Origin: Actinomycetota bacterium
GTDB lineage: Bacteria > Actinomycetota > Acidimicrobiia > Acidimicrobiales > Ilumatobacteraceae
Direction: 5' to 3'
DNA: 64,000 nt
NCBI GenBank assembly: GCA_030645495.1
Contig: JAUSLV010000002.1
Span: forward strand, 1-64,000
The position numbers and the translations under genes were made by a program. Positions 1 to 8,549 of the stretch are shown in pieces (the first letter of the stretch is position 1; each line of letters starts with the position of its first letter). Below the pieces are notes generated by a model that saw only the letters and a list, made by a program, of their open reading frames with translations, did not search any database and was not told where the DNA came from.

Positions 1-2
1 GC

Positions 3-131
3 CAACAGGACCATGTCCTCACGCTCCGCCGCCACGGCGCCAACTGGGCCTTTATCGGCCGCCACCTCGGCGTCACCCGCCAAGCAGCCATCGCGCGCTA
101 CGGCCACTGGGAAGCACCCACACAAAGGTGA
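3..131 (+). CDS. C-terminal fragment of a helix-turn-helix DNA-binding protein (5' end outside window)
   Basis: The frame starting at base 3 stays open to a TGA at 129-131 and reads as the last 42 residues of a protein. It contains a segment of the type W-x-x-IGRxLGVTRQAAxxRYG, which is the helix-turn-helix pattern common in small actinobacterial DNA-binding proteins. The beginning lies before the window, so neither length nor start can be judged. The longer plus-strand frame that overlaps it in another phase is low-complexity and was not chosen. The identification as HTH is from the motif only; the target is unknown. Confidence 0.55.
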   Translation, partial: QQDHVLTLRRHGANWAFIGRHLGVTRQAAIARYGHWEAPTQR

Positions 132-134
132 GGA

Positions 135-173
135 GAACCACTGCGGTTGTCGGGGCGGCAACGTGGGTTGTCG
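135..173. repeat. 39-bp four-arm palindromic repeat, copy 1
   Basis: Immediately after the truncated HTH gene the sequence has the arms GTTGTCG, CGGCAAC and GTTGTCG, spaced 3 and 4 nt apart, preceded by a degraded first arm (4 of 7 matches) at the expected position. The same arm spacing, 7-4-7-3-7-4-7, recurs at 21282-21320 and 47134-47172. Each adjacent arm pair can form a hairpin, so it may act as a terminator or be a REP-like or MITE-like element. Confidence 0.5.
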
Positions 174-258
174 CTGCAGAAAGCGAACAACCCGATGCTC
201 CTGCCGGCTCGCCGCGTCCCGCGGCCGCTGCGGATGGCGCGGCACGTACGCTCTGGCC

Positions 259-741
259 ATGATCGAGCAGATCTCGCAGTTCTCGCAGCTCTCGCAGTGG
301 TCGGTTCGCCGCTGGAAGTTCGCGGCCGTCGCCGCCCTCGCCTCGGCGCTGGCCGTGGGCCTACCCACCGATGTGATCCCCAACCCGGTGTTCGGGCGGC
401 CCGTGCCGGTGACCTGGTGGTCGTACCCGGTGCTGATCCTCACCGCCTTCCTCGGCGGTCTGCTGGCCGCCACGTACGTGCGCGACGACCCGCAGCAGAG
501 TGATGTGATCGACGGGATCGACGAGCGCCCGGCGCGCACGGGTGGCCTGGGCGGCCTGTTGTCGTTCTTCGCGGTCGGCTGCCCGGTGTGCAACAAGGTG
601 GTGGTGATCGCGCTCGGCACGGTGGGCGCGCGTCGCTGGTTCGAGCCCATCCAGCCGCTGCTGGCCGTGCTGTCGCTGGTGCTGCTGGTGGTGGCACTGC
701 GCGCCCGCCTGCGCGGCGCGGTCGCCTGCCCGGTCCGCTGA
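259..741 (+). CDS. Small polytopic membrane protein with a CPVC motif
   Basis: A 160-residue protein with four predicted membrane segments, at about residues 18-36, 52-73, 97-118 and 131-149. A CPVC pair (Cys108, Cys111) lies inside the third segment, next to a G-C-P-V-C-N-K stretch. Such a CxxC in a membrane helix suggests thiol redox or metal binding, but no function is established for this family to my knowledge. The ATG at 259 was chosen because the in-frame extension upstream is Arg/Ser/Cys-rich low-complexity sequence overlapping the preceding gene and repeat. It converges on the ABC transporter operon with a gap of only 14 bp. Confidence 0.7.
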   Translation: MIEQISQFSQLSQWSVRRWKFAAVAALASALAVGLPTDVIPNPVFGRPVPVTWWSYPVLILTAFLGGLLAATYVRDDPQQSDVIDGIDERPARTGGLGGLLSFFAVGCPVCNKVVVIALGTVGARRWFEPIQPLLAVLSLVLLVVALRARLRGAVACPVR

Positions 742-755
742 CCGCGCCCACCAGT

Positions 756-1406
756 TCAGGAGGCGAGGCGGCCCGACTGCAGGTGCAGCACCCGCGTTGC
801 CACCGTGGCCAACAGCGGGTCGTGGCCGGCGATCAGGCAGGCCGCACCGCGCTGCGCGGCCGTTTGCAGCGCCTGCAGCACCTCGCGAGCGTGATCGCCG
901 TCCTGGTGGCTGGTGAGCTCGTCGGCCACGATCACCAGCGGATGGCCCACCAGCGCTCGCGCCACGGCGATGCGCTGCTGCTGGCCCAGGGAGGTTTCGC
1001 CCACCAGGCGGTCGGCCAGCGCACCGGCATCGACTGCAGTGAGCGCCATCGCCACCCGCGCAGCAGCGTCGCGCGCCACGCCGTCCGGGCGGGCGAGCAG
1101 CGGTAGGGCGACGTTCTCCGCGGCGGTCAGCTCGTCCAACAGCCCCAACGACTGCGGCACCACGGCGACCGCGCTCCACGACGGGGTGTCGCCGCCACCC
1201 GGCCATGACACATCACCCTCGTCGGGCCGTTGGAACCCGACCAGCAGTTGCAGCAGGGTGGTCTTGCCCGATCCGGAGGGGCCGGTGATCAGCACGATCT
1301 CGCCCGCGTGCACGGCCAGATCGATGCCGTCCACCGGTGTGACCCGTTCGTCGCCCGACATGAACCACTTGCGCACACCGGTGGCCACCAGGAGGGGTTC
1401 GCTCAT
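756..1406 (-). CDS. ABC transporter ATP-binding protein (second ATPase of exporter operon)
   Basis: A 216-residue nucleotide-binding subunit of the MacB/LolD type. The Walker A GPSGSGKT lies near residues 42-49, the Walker B segment is VIVADELTS and the H-loop is AGHDP. The ABC signature is degenerate, reading SLGQQQR instead of LSGGQQR, and the Walker B box has a Leu where Pro is usual. It is the last gene of a three-gene minus-strand operon; its ATG overlaps the TGA of the upstream ATPase (ATGA at 1403-1406). That implies translational coupling and probably a heterodimeric ATPase pair serving the FtsX-like permease. The substrate is unknown. Confidence 0.88.
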   Translation of the reverse strand: MSEPLLVATGVRKWFMSGDERVTPVDGIDLAVHAGEIVLITGPSGSGKTTLLQLLVGFQRPDEGDVSWPGGGDTPSWSAVAVVPQSLGLLDELTAAENVALPLLARPDGVARDAAARVAMALTAVDAGALADRLVGETSLGQQQRIAVARALVGHPLVIVADELTSHQDGDHAREVLQALQTAAQRGAACLIAGHDPLLATVATRVLHLQSGRLAS

Positions 1407-2077
1407 GCCACCCTCCTGCCTTCGTGCAGCCACACGACCTCGTGCGCGGCGGCGATCATCTCCGGGTCGTGGCTGGCCACCACCACGGCTTGGCCACCGG
1501 CCGCGCTCTCGGCGATCGCAGCGATCACGCCGTCGGCATGGTGGCGGTCGAGTTCGGCGGTCGGCTCGTCGGCCAACAGCACCGACGGGGCGACCGCGGT
1601 GGCCATCGCGATCGCCAGCCGTTGCTGCTCGCCGCCCGACAGATGAGCCGGGCGCGACGAAGCCTGCTCGGCAAGACCGAAGCGGGTGAGCACGTCGTGC
1701 ACGCCTGCCACGGGCAGACGGCGGCTCTGCAGTGCGAAGGCCACCTGCTCGGCCGCCGTCAGGTCGTCCACCAGGTTGGTCACGGGCCGCTGGTGCACGT
1801 AGGCCAACCGCGCCCTCCGCAACCGTCGCCGCCCGCCATCACCCAACGCCAACACATCGCGGCCGTCGATCATCAGCGCGCCCGAGGTCGGCCGGTCGAT
1901 CAGGCCCAGCACGCGCAGCAGGCTGCTCTTGCCCGAACCCGACGGACCGGCGAGCACCACGAACGCGCCGGCGCGCAGCCGCAGTGTCACGTCCACCACG
2001 GCCGGCACCACCCCGTCGGCCGAGCGGTAGTGCACGCACAACTCGTCGCCCTGCAGCAGCATCGATTCAGGTGCCAT
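1403..2077 (-). CDS. ABC transporter ATP-binding protein (first ATPase of exporter operon)
   Basis: A 224-residue ABC ATPase with Walker A GPSGSGKS near residues 44-51, the intact signature LSGGEQQR, and Walker B LLADEPTAELD followed by a switch His in ASHDP. Compared with the downstream ATPase its motifs are canonical, so in a heterodimer this subunit would supply the consensus signature. The ATG at 2077 was preferred to an upstream GTG because it overlaps the permease gene's end by only 11 bp. It lies between the permease and the second ATPase in one operon. Confidence 0.9.
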   Translation of the reverse strand: MAPESMLLQGDELCVHYRSADGVVPAVVDVTLRLRAGAFVVLAGPSGSGKSSLLRVLGLIDRPTSGALMIDGRDVLALGDGGRRRLRRARLAYVHQRPVTNLVDDLTAAEQVAFALQSRRLPVAGVHDVLTRFGLAEQASSRPAHLSGGEQQRLAIAMATAVAPSVLLADEPTAELDRHHADGVIAAIAESAAGGQAVVVASHDPEMIAAAHEVVWLHEGRRVA

Positions 2078-4676
2078 CGCGCAGCACCTCCGCGACATCC
2101 ACCCGCGCACCCGACCACTGCGCCGCCGCACTGCCCACGAACACGACCGCCGCGGCGATCAGCCCGGTGACGGCGATCGCCCCCCACGGCACCACCATCA
2201 GCGGCGTCGGCAGCAGGATCGGCAGCGGGTCGACGTGCGGGCTGACGATCCGCACGCACAGCAGGGCCAGCGCCGAACCCAGCAGGAAGATCGTGAGCAT
2301 CATCGCCCCCACCTCGAACACCAGCGCCCACCAGTGCCGGCGGTGGCTGAGCCCCATCCGCCGCAGGAACGCGAAGCCCAGCGCCTGCTGGCGTTGCCGC
2401 ACTGCGAGGTGCAACACGAGCGCGGCCGTCACCAGCGCTCCAACGAACACCCCCAGCGCCTTCACGAAGTCGAACGACCACGCGGCGAACTTCAACACCG
2501 ACGAATCCACGGCGTCCTGCCGCGAGATGCCCAACAGCGGCGCGGCGCCGATCTCCTGCAGGTGCAGCCGCCAGTACGCGAACGTGCCCTTGGCCCACAC
2601 GAAGTGCCGGAAGTTGATCGGGCCGGCCTGTGCCGCCGCACGCGACATGATCAACGTCGGGTTCTTCAGGTGCGCACCGGGGAACGCGTCCACACGCTCG
2701 ACCACCTGCGCGGGGAAGGGGTCGCCGGCCAGGTTCGGATTCGTGATCTCGCCGGTAGCCGGCACGTCGCCGACGGCGATCACCCGTACCGCTCCGTCTG
2801 CCACCCCCGCGTCGAGTTCGCCCAACAGGTCGGGCAGCGAGCGCTCGTCGAACGCGTCGTCCCAGAAGGCGACGGCCGCAAACGTGGCCGGATCCACGGC
2901 GATCAGGTCGACGGGTTGGCCGCCGTACTCCATCTCGTTACGCACCCACACTTCACTGGCCCCGGGCACCCCCGGCGGCAGTTCGCGCACGATCAGCAGG
3001 GCCACGTCGCTGCCGACGTACACCGCGCTCTTGGCCTCGCCGGTGCGTTCCAGCGACGAGTTCATCGCCAACCCGAACACCGACACCCCCAAGGCGAGCG
3101 TGCCCGCACCGAGGATCGCGGTGCCGGCCTTCGAGCCGTGCTGCAAGCGACGCAGCGCCAAGCGGCGTGGCAGCCGTGAGGGCAGCGCGTGCGATCGCGG
3201 TCGGCGGGTGAGCCACCACCACAACCGAGCTGTCAGTGCCGCGCCGAGCGCCAGCACTGCCAGCGGCAGCACGAGCACCGAAGAGCTGGTGTCGACCACC
3301 CGCTTGCCCTCGATCGGCACCAGCGCTTCCGTGCCGATGGTGCGCGCCGCCTGCCAGGCAATCAGCGCGAACGCCAGCTCGAACGGCACGAACCGTACCC
3401 AGCTGCGCCGAGCTGGTGCGCTGTGGCGCAGCAGCGAGCGGCACGACACCGCCGCAGTGGCCGCCACCAGCACCAGGCCCACCACCGCGGTGGCCACCGC
3501 GACAGCGAGCGCGAGCGCGAGCGTGCCCGGTTCGAGATCGGTGGCCGGCGCCCATGCCCCGAGCGTGGCAAAGGCCAGGTACGTGCCGCCCACCGAGCCA
3601 ACGACGACGGCCAACCCGGTCTCCAGCGCGGCCTTCAGCCCGAGTGCCGCCGGCGACACGCCGATCGTGGCCAGCGCGATGCACGACGTGCGCCTGGCCC
3701 GCACCCACAACAGGCCCAGCACGGAAGCCAGCGCCAGCGCGCAGATCACCGCCAGCGCGGCCACCGGCAACGTGGTGTCGCGCACGGCCTCGCGCACGGT
3801 GTGGCCACGAACCCCGATGCGATCGATGCTGCTGAACACCTCGGCGTCCGGGTCCACCTCGGCCAGTCGCTGCTCCACGACGGCCGCCGCGGCCACGTCG
3901 TGCTCGGCCTCGGCGAGCGTGCGCGGCGGATGGGCGAACTCGGCGACATAGCGGGTGAACGACTTCTCCAGGCTGAGCTGCAGTGGCAACGCCGCGAAGG
4001 TGTCGGGCTCGACGATCGCCATCGGCGGCGGCACCAGTTCGCTGAAGAAGCCGATCGGCACGATCGCATTCTCCGCGGCGCACCAGAACGAGTTCAGTCG
4101 TCGAGAGGCGAGGTCGCGGAAGACCCCGGCCACGGTCAGCGATACGTCGGCACCACCATTGGTGCGCACGTCGATCACATCGCCCGGCGCGACACCCAGC
4201 TCGTCGGCGATCGTGTCGGGCAACCACACGTCGCCCGGTACTTCTGCGGAGAGCATCTCCACGTGGTCGTGCCAGTCGGCTCGCGCCAGGAACCCGATGC
4301 TCTCCGTGCGGTCGCCGAACGTGGCCTTCGCCGGGCTGAAGTCGCCGCGCACCACCTCAGGTGCCGCAAACATCGGGTCGCCGGCCACCCCCTCTACCAG
4401 CACCTCCAACGGATTCACCGGCTCAGGGCCATCCGGCGTCATCCGAAATGGATGCGGCCCCATGTCCATCGTGACACCCGTGTTCGCCGGGCAGGCCAGC
4501 GAGTACTGCTTCTGCACCGCACCGCCGCCCACCGACGACACGAACAGCACCGGCGCGCTGGCCACCATCCCGATGATCACGCCGGTGGCCAACGCCGCGC
4601 CCAGCACGCCGGGCATGTGGCGCAACGACAGCCAGGCGCGGCGCCACGGAGCGGTGAGCAGGAGGGGACGCGCCAC
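2067..4676 (-). CDS. FtsX/MacB-like ABC transporter permease
   Basis: An 869-residue membrane protein starting at a GTG. It has an N-terminal membrane anchor at about residues 22-47, followed by an extracytoplasmic domain of about 240 residues. Groups of hydrophobic helices follow in the middle and at the C-terminus, as in duplicated FtsX-like permeases (about 800-870 residues in actinobacteria). Family members act as mechanotransmission or lipid/lipoprotein/peptide exporters rather than importers. It is the first gene of the operon with two ATPases. It diverges from the SRPBCC gene across 51 bp. The substrate cannot be read from sequence. Confidence 0.87.
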   Translation of the reverse strand: MARPLLLTAPWRRAWLSLRHMPGVLGAALATGVIIGMVASAPVLFVSSVGGGAVQKQYSLACPANTGVTMDMGPHPFRMTPDGPEPVNPLEVLVEGVAGDPMFAAPEVVRGDFSPAKATFGDRTESIGFLARADWHDHVEMLSAEVPGDVWLPDTIADELGVAPGDVIDVRTNGGADVSLTVAGVFRDLASRRLNSFWCAAENAIVPIGFFSELVPPPMAIVEPDTFAALPLQLSLEKSFTRYVAEFAHPPRTLAEAEHDVAAAAVVEQRLAEVDPDAEVFSSIDRIGVRGHTVREAVRDTTLPVAALAVICALALASVLGLLWVRARRTSCIALATIGVSPAALGLKAALETGLAVVVGSVGGTYLAFATLGAWAPATDLEPGTLALALAVAVATAVVGLVLVAATAAVSCRSLLRHSAPARRSWVRFVPFELAFALIAWQAARTIGTEALVPIEGKRVVDTSSSVLVLPLAVLALGAALTARLWWWLTRRPRSHALPSRLPRRLALRRLQHGSKAGTAILGAGTLALGVSVFGLAMNSSLERTGEAKSAVYVGSDVALLIVRELPPGVPGASEVWVRNEMEYGGQPVDLIAVDPATFAAVAFWDDAFDERSLPDLLGELDAGVADGAVRVIAVGDVPATGEITNPNLAGDPFPAQVVERVDAFPGAHLKNPTLIMSRAAAQAGPINFRHFVWAKGTFAYWRLHLQEIGAAPLLGISRQDAVDSSVLKFAAWSFDFVKALGVFVGALVTAALVLHLAVRQRQQALGFAFLRRMGLSHRRHWWALVFEVGAMMLTIFLLGSALALLCVRIVSPHVDPLPILLPTPLMVVPWGAIAVTGLIAAAVVFVGSAAAQWSGARVDVAEVLRDGT

Positions 4677-4714
4677 GCGGAAGATGCTCGCACACCACGA
4701 CCACGCCGACGCCC

Positions 4715-4720
4715 TAACCT
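4715..4720 (+). promoter_or_regulatory. Probable -10 box of a leaderless promoter
   Basis: TAACCT fits TANNNT and ends 7 nt before the ATG at 4728, so transcription would start at or next to the start codon. No clear ribosome binding site lies in front of that ATG, which agrees with a leaderless mRNA. Confidence 0.4.
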
Positions 4721-4727
4721 GCCCGCC

Positions 4728-5183
4728 ATGACCAGTACCGGCAGTGCCACCCTCCTGATCGACCGCAGCCCCGATGTCGTGTGGGCGGCGATCGCCGACA
4801 TCACCCGTATGGGTGAGTGGAGCCCCGAGTGCATCGCCGGACGCTGGAAGGGCGACGCCACCGGCCCGGCGGTGGGCGCCGAGTTCGAGGGCGACAACGT
4901 CGCCAAGCTCGCCGGGCGCACGGTGAAGAAGTGGACCACCACCTCCAAGGTCACCGCCTGCGAGCCGGGCGCGCTGTTCGAGTTCAGCGCCGAGGGCTAC
5001 ACCACGTGGCGCTACACGTTCGCGGCCGAGGGCAGTGGCACGCGGGTCACCGAGACGTTCAGCTACGAGGCCAAGGGCTTCCAGGGGTTCGTCTACGAGA
5101 AGATCCTGATGCGCAAGCGGATGATGACCAAGGGCATGCAGCGCACCCTGGCCCGCCTGAAGGCCGCCCTGGAAGCCAAGTGA
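4728..5183 (+). CDS. SRPBCC (START-like) family protein
   Basis: A 151-residue protein with the polyketide cyclase/START-like pattern: an N-terminal strand with DRSPDVVWAAIADITRMGEW, a beta-rich middle, and a long amphipathic C-terminal helix. Such proteins bind hydrophobic ligands in a helix-grip cavity; no catalytic residue can be assigned. Its TGA overlaps the GTG of the LLM oxidoreductase (GTGA at 5180-5183), so the two are co-translated, suggesting a shared small-molecule substrate. Confidence 0.85.
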   Translation: MTSTGSATLLIDRSPDVVWAAIADITRMGEWSPECIAGRWKGDATGPAVGAEFEGDNVAKLAGRTVKKWTTTSKVTACEPGALFEFSAEGYTTWRYTFAAEGSGTRVTETFSYEAKGFQGFVYEKILMRKRMMTKGMQRTLARLKAALEAK

Positions 5184-6055
5184 GTGCGCTCAAGTTCGGC
5201 TGGCTGACGCCGGTGATCGGCAACAAGTGGAGCGACTACGTGCCGATCGCCCAGTACCAGGACACCGAGATCCTGCCCACCGCGCTGCCCCACTTCGATT
5301 CGCTGTGGGTGGCTGACCACTTCTACGGCTTCGACGCGAAGACCGACCCGTTCCTCGAAGCCTGGACCACGCTCACCTGGCTGGCCGCCCGCCACCCGAA
5401 CGTCGAGTTGTGCCACCACGTGCTGGGCCACGGCTACCGGCCGCCGGCACTCACCGCGAAGATGGCCGCCACGCTGCAGGTGCTGTCGGGCAACCGCTTC
5501 GTGCTGGGCATCGGCGCCGGCTGGCGCGAGGACGAGTATGCGGCCTACGGCTACGACTTCCCCCGGCCGGGCGTGCGCTTCGCCCAGTTGGAGGAAGTGA
5601 TCACGATCTGCCGCCTGATGTGGACCGAGGCCGAGCCGGTGTTCCACGGCGAGCACTTCCACATCGACGGCGCGTCCGCCCCGCCGCTGCCCGAGGTGCC
5701 GCCGCGCATCTGCATCGGTGCATCGGGCGAGAAGGTGGGCCTGCCGATGGTGGGCCGCCTGGCCGACATGTGGAACGGCTGGTTCATGGGCAAGGACGAC
5801 TGGCAGCGCAAGCTGGGCATCGTGCACGCGGCCGCCGAGGCCGCCGGGCGCGACCCGGCCAGCATCGAGATCAGCAGCACCGTCGAGAAGCCGCTGCCGG
5901 AAACCGACGCCGACAGCGAGCAACTGCTGGAATCCCTGGCCAAGCGTGCCGACCTGGGCGTGCAGCACTTCGTGCTCGACTTCGGCCACCCGCGCTCGCT
6001 GGAGCCGATCCACCGCTTCGCCGAGCAGGTGATCACCCCGCTCAAGGCCCGCTGA
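5180..6055 (+). CDS. LLM class flavin-dependent oxidoreductase (luciferase-like, probably F420-type)
   Basis: A 291-residue TIM-barrel luciferase-like monooxygenase. Visible family hallmarks are LWVADHFY near residue 45, the segment RFVLGIGAGWREDEYAAYG, and a C-terminal region ending HRFAEQVITPLKAR. Actinobacterial members commonly use F420 or FMN. The cofactor cannot be decided here, though F420 is likely from lineage. The GTG at 5180 gives the 4-bp overlap with the SRPBCC stop and starts with the typical KFGWLTP strand. Confidence 0.88.
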   Translation: MSALKFGWLTPVIGNKWSDYVPIAQYQDTEILPTALPHFDSLWVADHFYGFDAKTDPFLEAWTTLTWLAARHPNVELCHHVLGHGYRPPALTAKMAATLQVLSGNRFVLGIGAGWREDEYAAYGYDFPRPGVRFAQLEEVITICRLMWTEAEPVFHGEHFHIDGASAPPLPEVPPRICIGASGEKVGLPMVGRLADMWNGWFMGKDDWQRKLGIVHAAAEAAGRDPASIEISSTVEKPLPETDADSEQLLESLAKRADLGVQHFVLDFGHPRSLEPIHRFAEQVITPLKAR

Positions 6056-6117
6056 ACGGCCCAGCGGCAGATCGCGCGGTGGCATCAGTCCCACCCCAGG
6101 GTGACCGACGGCCCTGT

Positions 6118-6131
6118 CTGGCGATCGCCAG
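6118..6131. promoter_or_regulatory. 14-bp perfect palindrome upstream of the FucI-like gene
   Basis: CTGGCGATCGCCAG is a perfect palindrome ending 18 nt before the ATG at 6150. Its place suggests an operator for the 6.15-10.5 kb operon, but no regulator is encoded next to it. Confidence 0.35.
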
Positions 6132-6149
6132 GGATGGCCACATAGGGGT

Positions 6150-7379
6150 ATGACTGCCTGCAGCGTGCTTCCGCTCACCGCTGCACTGCACGGCGCCGAC
6201 GTGGCCGCCGACCTGATCCGCTCGCTGCGGTCAGTGCTCACGGTTCCCGGCGTGCAGGTCATCGACGCTGTGCCCGATGCAAAGGCCACCTCGCCGCTCG
6301 CTCTGCTGCTGGTCACCGGCGGCACCGAGCGGCAGGCGATCGATGCCTGGCGCGCACGGCAGGCGGTGGCCCCCGGCGAGCCGGTGCTGCTGCTCACCCA
6401 CCCTCAGCACAACTCGCTGCCGGCGGCGCTGGAGACGCTGGCCAAGTTGCAGACCGACGGTGCACGTGGCCGGATCGTGATGCTGCAGCCGGGTACCACC
6501 AGCGAGGGACTCGACGACGCGCTGCGCGACGTCACGGTGTGGCACGGGCTGCGCCGATCTCGCGTCGGCCTGGTGGGCACACCCAGTGATTGGCTGGTGG
6601 CCTCGGTGCCCCGGCCCGACGCGCTGCGTCGTAGGTGGGGCCCCACGCTCGTCGACGTCCCGCTGCCGCAGGTCATGGGGCGCTTCGAGGAGAACATCGA
6701 GGCCCCGATCGCGGTGCCGGTGCGGCTGGCCGCCCGACCGGGCGACCACACTCCCCATCCGGCCGACATCGAGACCGCCGCCCGCTTCGAACCGGTGCTG
6801 CGCGGCATCGCCGGCGAGGAGCGGCTCGATGCGATCGCCGTGCGGTGCTTCGACCTCGTCACCGACGCACACACCTCCGGCTGCCTGGCGTTGTCGTCGC
6901 TCAACGACCGCGGCATCGTCGCCGGCTGTGAGGGCGACGTTGCCAGCACGGTGGCGATGCTGTGGGTGAAGCTGCAGCTGGGCAGCACCGCCTGGATGGC
7001 GAACCCTTCCGAAGCAGATCGCGAGTCGGGTGTGATCGAGCTTGCGCACTGCACGGTGCCGTTGTCGATGGTGGCCGGCTACCGGCTCGACACCCACTTC
7101 GAGAGCAACCTGGGCGTCGCCGTCGCCGGCGAACTGCCCAGCGGCCCGGTCACGCTGGTGCGGCTGGGCGGCGAGGAACTCGAGCACCTGTGGTGCGTGA
7201 ACGGCGAGGCCCTCCCCACCACCCCGCGCTCCGGCCGGTGCCGAACGCAGCTCGACGTGCGCGTCGATCCAGTCGCGGTCGGCGAGCTGCTGGATCACCC
7301 GCTCGGCAACCATCTGGTGGTCGTGTACGGGCACCACGCCGAGCAATTGCGGGCCTGGTGGCAGGAGATGGTGGCCTGA
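6150..7379 (+). CDS. L-fucose isomerase-like (FucI C-terminal-like) protein next to AmmeMemoRadiSam genes
   Basis: A 409-residue protein resembling the fucose/arabinose isomerase-like family. An N-terminal Rossmann-like part contains ALLLVTGGTERQA, and a C-terminal part carries a GYRLDTHFESNLGVAVAGE segment like the FucI C-terminal domain. Arabinose/fucose isomerases use a Glu/Asp/His metal site; Glu and Asp residues are present around 200-250, but I cannot confirm the site. It lies 60 bp before the radical SAM gene on the same strand, so its substrate may belong to that system rather than to fucose metabolism. Confidence 0.6.
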   Translation: MTACSVLPLTAALHGADVAADLIRSLRSVLTVPGVQVIDAVPDAKATSPLALLLVTGGTERQAIDAWRARQAVAPGEPVLLLTHPQHNSLPAALETLAKLQTDGARGRIVMLQPGTTSEGLDDALRDVTVWHGLRRSRVGLVGTPSDWLVASVPRPDALRRRWGPTLVDVPLPQVMGRFEENIEAPIAVPVRLAARPGDHTPHPADIETAARFEPVLRGIAGEERLDAIAVRCFDLVTDAHTSGCLALSSLNDRGIVAGCEGDVASTVAMLWVKLQLGSTAWMANPSEADRESGVIELAHCTVPLSMVAGYRLDTHFESNLGVAVAGELPSGPVTLVRLGGEELEHLWCVNGEALPTTPRSGRCRTQLDVRVDPVAVGELLDHPLGNHLVVVYGHHAEQLRAWWQEMVA

Positions 7380-7439
7380 CACGAGTGTCGGGACCAATGC
7401 CGCTGGCCGAACCACACGACCTGGCGCATCCTGAGAATT

Positions 7440-8549
7440 GTGACGACGAGCATGCATCCCACCGACTGGTGGACGCGGCTGGATGATGGCCGCGTTCGCT
7501 GCGACGTGTGCCCGCGCGCGTGTTCGCTGCACGAAGGCCAGCACGGAATGTGTTTCGTGCGCGCTCGGCAGGACGACCGCATCGTGCTCACGACCTACGG
7601 CCGGTCGAGTGGGTTCTGCGTCGACCCGATCGAGAAGAAGCCGCTGCACCACTTCCTGCCCGGGACGGCGGTGCTGTCGTTCGGAACCGCTGGCTGCAAC
7701 CTGTCGTGCCGCTTCTGCCAGAACTGGGACATCTCCAAGAGCCGCCAGGTCGACACGTTGGCCCACGCCGCCACACCGGCGGTGATCGCCGCTGCTGCCC
7801 GCCGCCACGACTGCGCGAGCGTTGCGTTCACCTACAACGACCCGATCGTGTTCCTCGAGTACGCGGCCGACACCGCCGATGCGTGCCACGACGCGGGCCT
7901 GCGCACCGTTGCGGTGAGCGCCGGTTACGTGGAGCCAGGGCCTCGCGAGCAGCTGTTCTCGCGCATGGATGCAGCCAATATCGACCTCAAGGCGTTCGAC
8001 GAAGGTTTCTACCGCACCGTGTGCGGCGGCCACCTGGCTCCGGTGCTCGACACGCTGGAGTGGCTGGTTGCCCACCACGTGTGGGTGGAGATCACCACCC
8101 TGCTGATCCCCGGCCTCAACGACTCGGACCGCGAGATCGACGCACTCAGCGCGTGGGTCGTCGACCGCCTCGGCCCACAGGTGCCGTTGCACTTCAGCGC
8201 GTTCCACCCCGACTTCAAGATGCTCGACATCGCGCCCACCCCGCCGGCCACGCTCACCCGCGCTCGTAGCCGCGCGCTGGCCAACGGCCTGCACCACGTG
8301 TACACCGGCAACGTGCACGACCCGGCCGGCGGCACCACCCACTGCCCAGGCTGCGGCACCGCGGTCGTCGTGCGCGACTGGTACCGCATCGAGTCGTACC
8401 AGCTCACCGACGACGGGCGCTGCCCCGACTGCGGCACGCGGCTGGAGGGCGTGTTCGCCGGCCCGGCGGGCACGTGGGGCCGTCGGCGGCGGCCGCTGCA
8501 GCTGGCCGACGAATCGGCCGCGATCATCAGCGAGGGGAGTTCGACATGA
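7440..8549 (+). CDS. AmmeMemoRadiSam system radical SAM enzyme
   Basis: A 369-residue radical SAM protein. The cluster-binding motif GCNLSCRFC has CxxxCxxC cysteines at about 86, 90 and 93. An N-terminal Cys-rich segment (Cys21, 24, 28, 38) and two C-terminal CxxC pairs (HCPGC, RCPDC) probably bind metal. The pattern of Cys-rich start followed by a pyruvate formate-lyase activase-like core is typical of the AmmeMemoRadiSam radical SAM protein. The biochemical reaction of this system is not known. The GTG at 7440 gives the longest plausible start; an ATG at 7452 is an alternative. Its stop overlaps the protein B start by 4 bp. Confidence 0.92.
   Translation: MTTSMHPTDWWTRLDDGRVRCDVCPRACSLHEGQHGMCFVRARQDDRIVLTTYGRSSGFCVDPIEKKPLHHFLPGTAVLSFGTAGCNLSCRFCQNWDISKSRQVDTLAHAATPAVIAAAARRHDCASVAFTYNDPIVFLEYAADTADACHDAGLRTVAVSAGYVEPGPREQLFSRMDAANIDLKAFDEGFYRTVCGGHLAPVLDTLEWLVAHHVWVEITTLLIPGLNDSDREIDALSAWVVDRLGPQVPLHFSAFHPDFKMLDIAPTPPATLTRARSRALANGLHHVYTGNVHDPAGGTTHCPGCGTAVVVRDWYRIESYQLTDDGRCPDCGTRLEGVFAGPAGTWGRRRRPLQLADESAAIISEGSST

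Noticed and set aside
13-258. N-terminal extension of the CPVC membrane protein
   Set aside because: The extension is low-complexity and overlaps the HTH fragment and a palindromic repeat; the ATG at 259 gives a compact membrane protein.
3189-5183. Long plus-strand frame opposite the ABC permease
   Set aside because: It is His/Arg/Gln/Pro-rich antisense to a convincing permease; only its last 151 codons are a real gene (SRPBCC).
7389-7404. Second DosR-like box before the radical SAM gene
   Set aside because: GGGACCAATGCC matches only one half of the consensus; the second half is poor.
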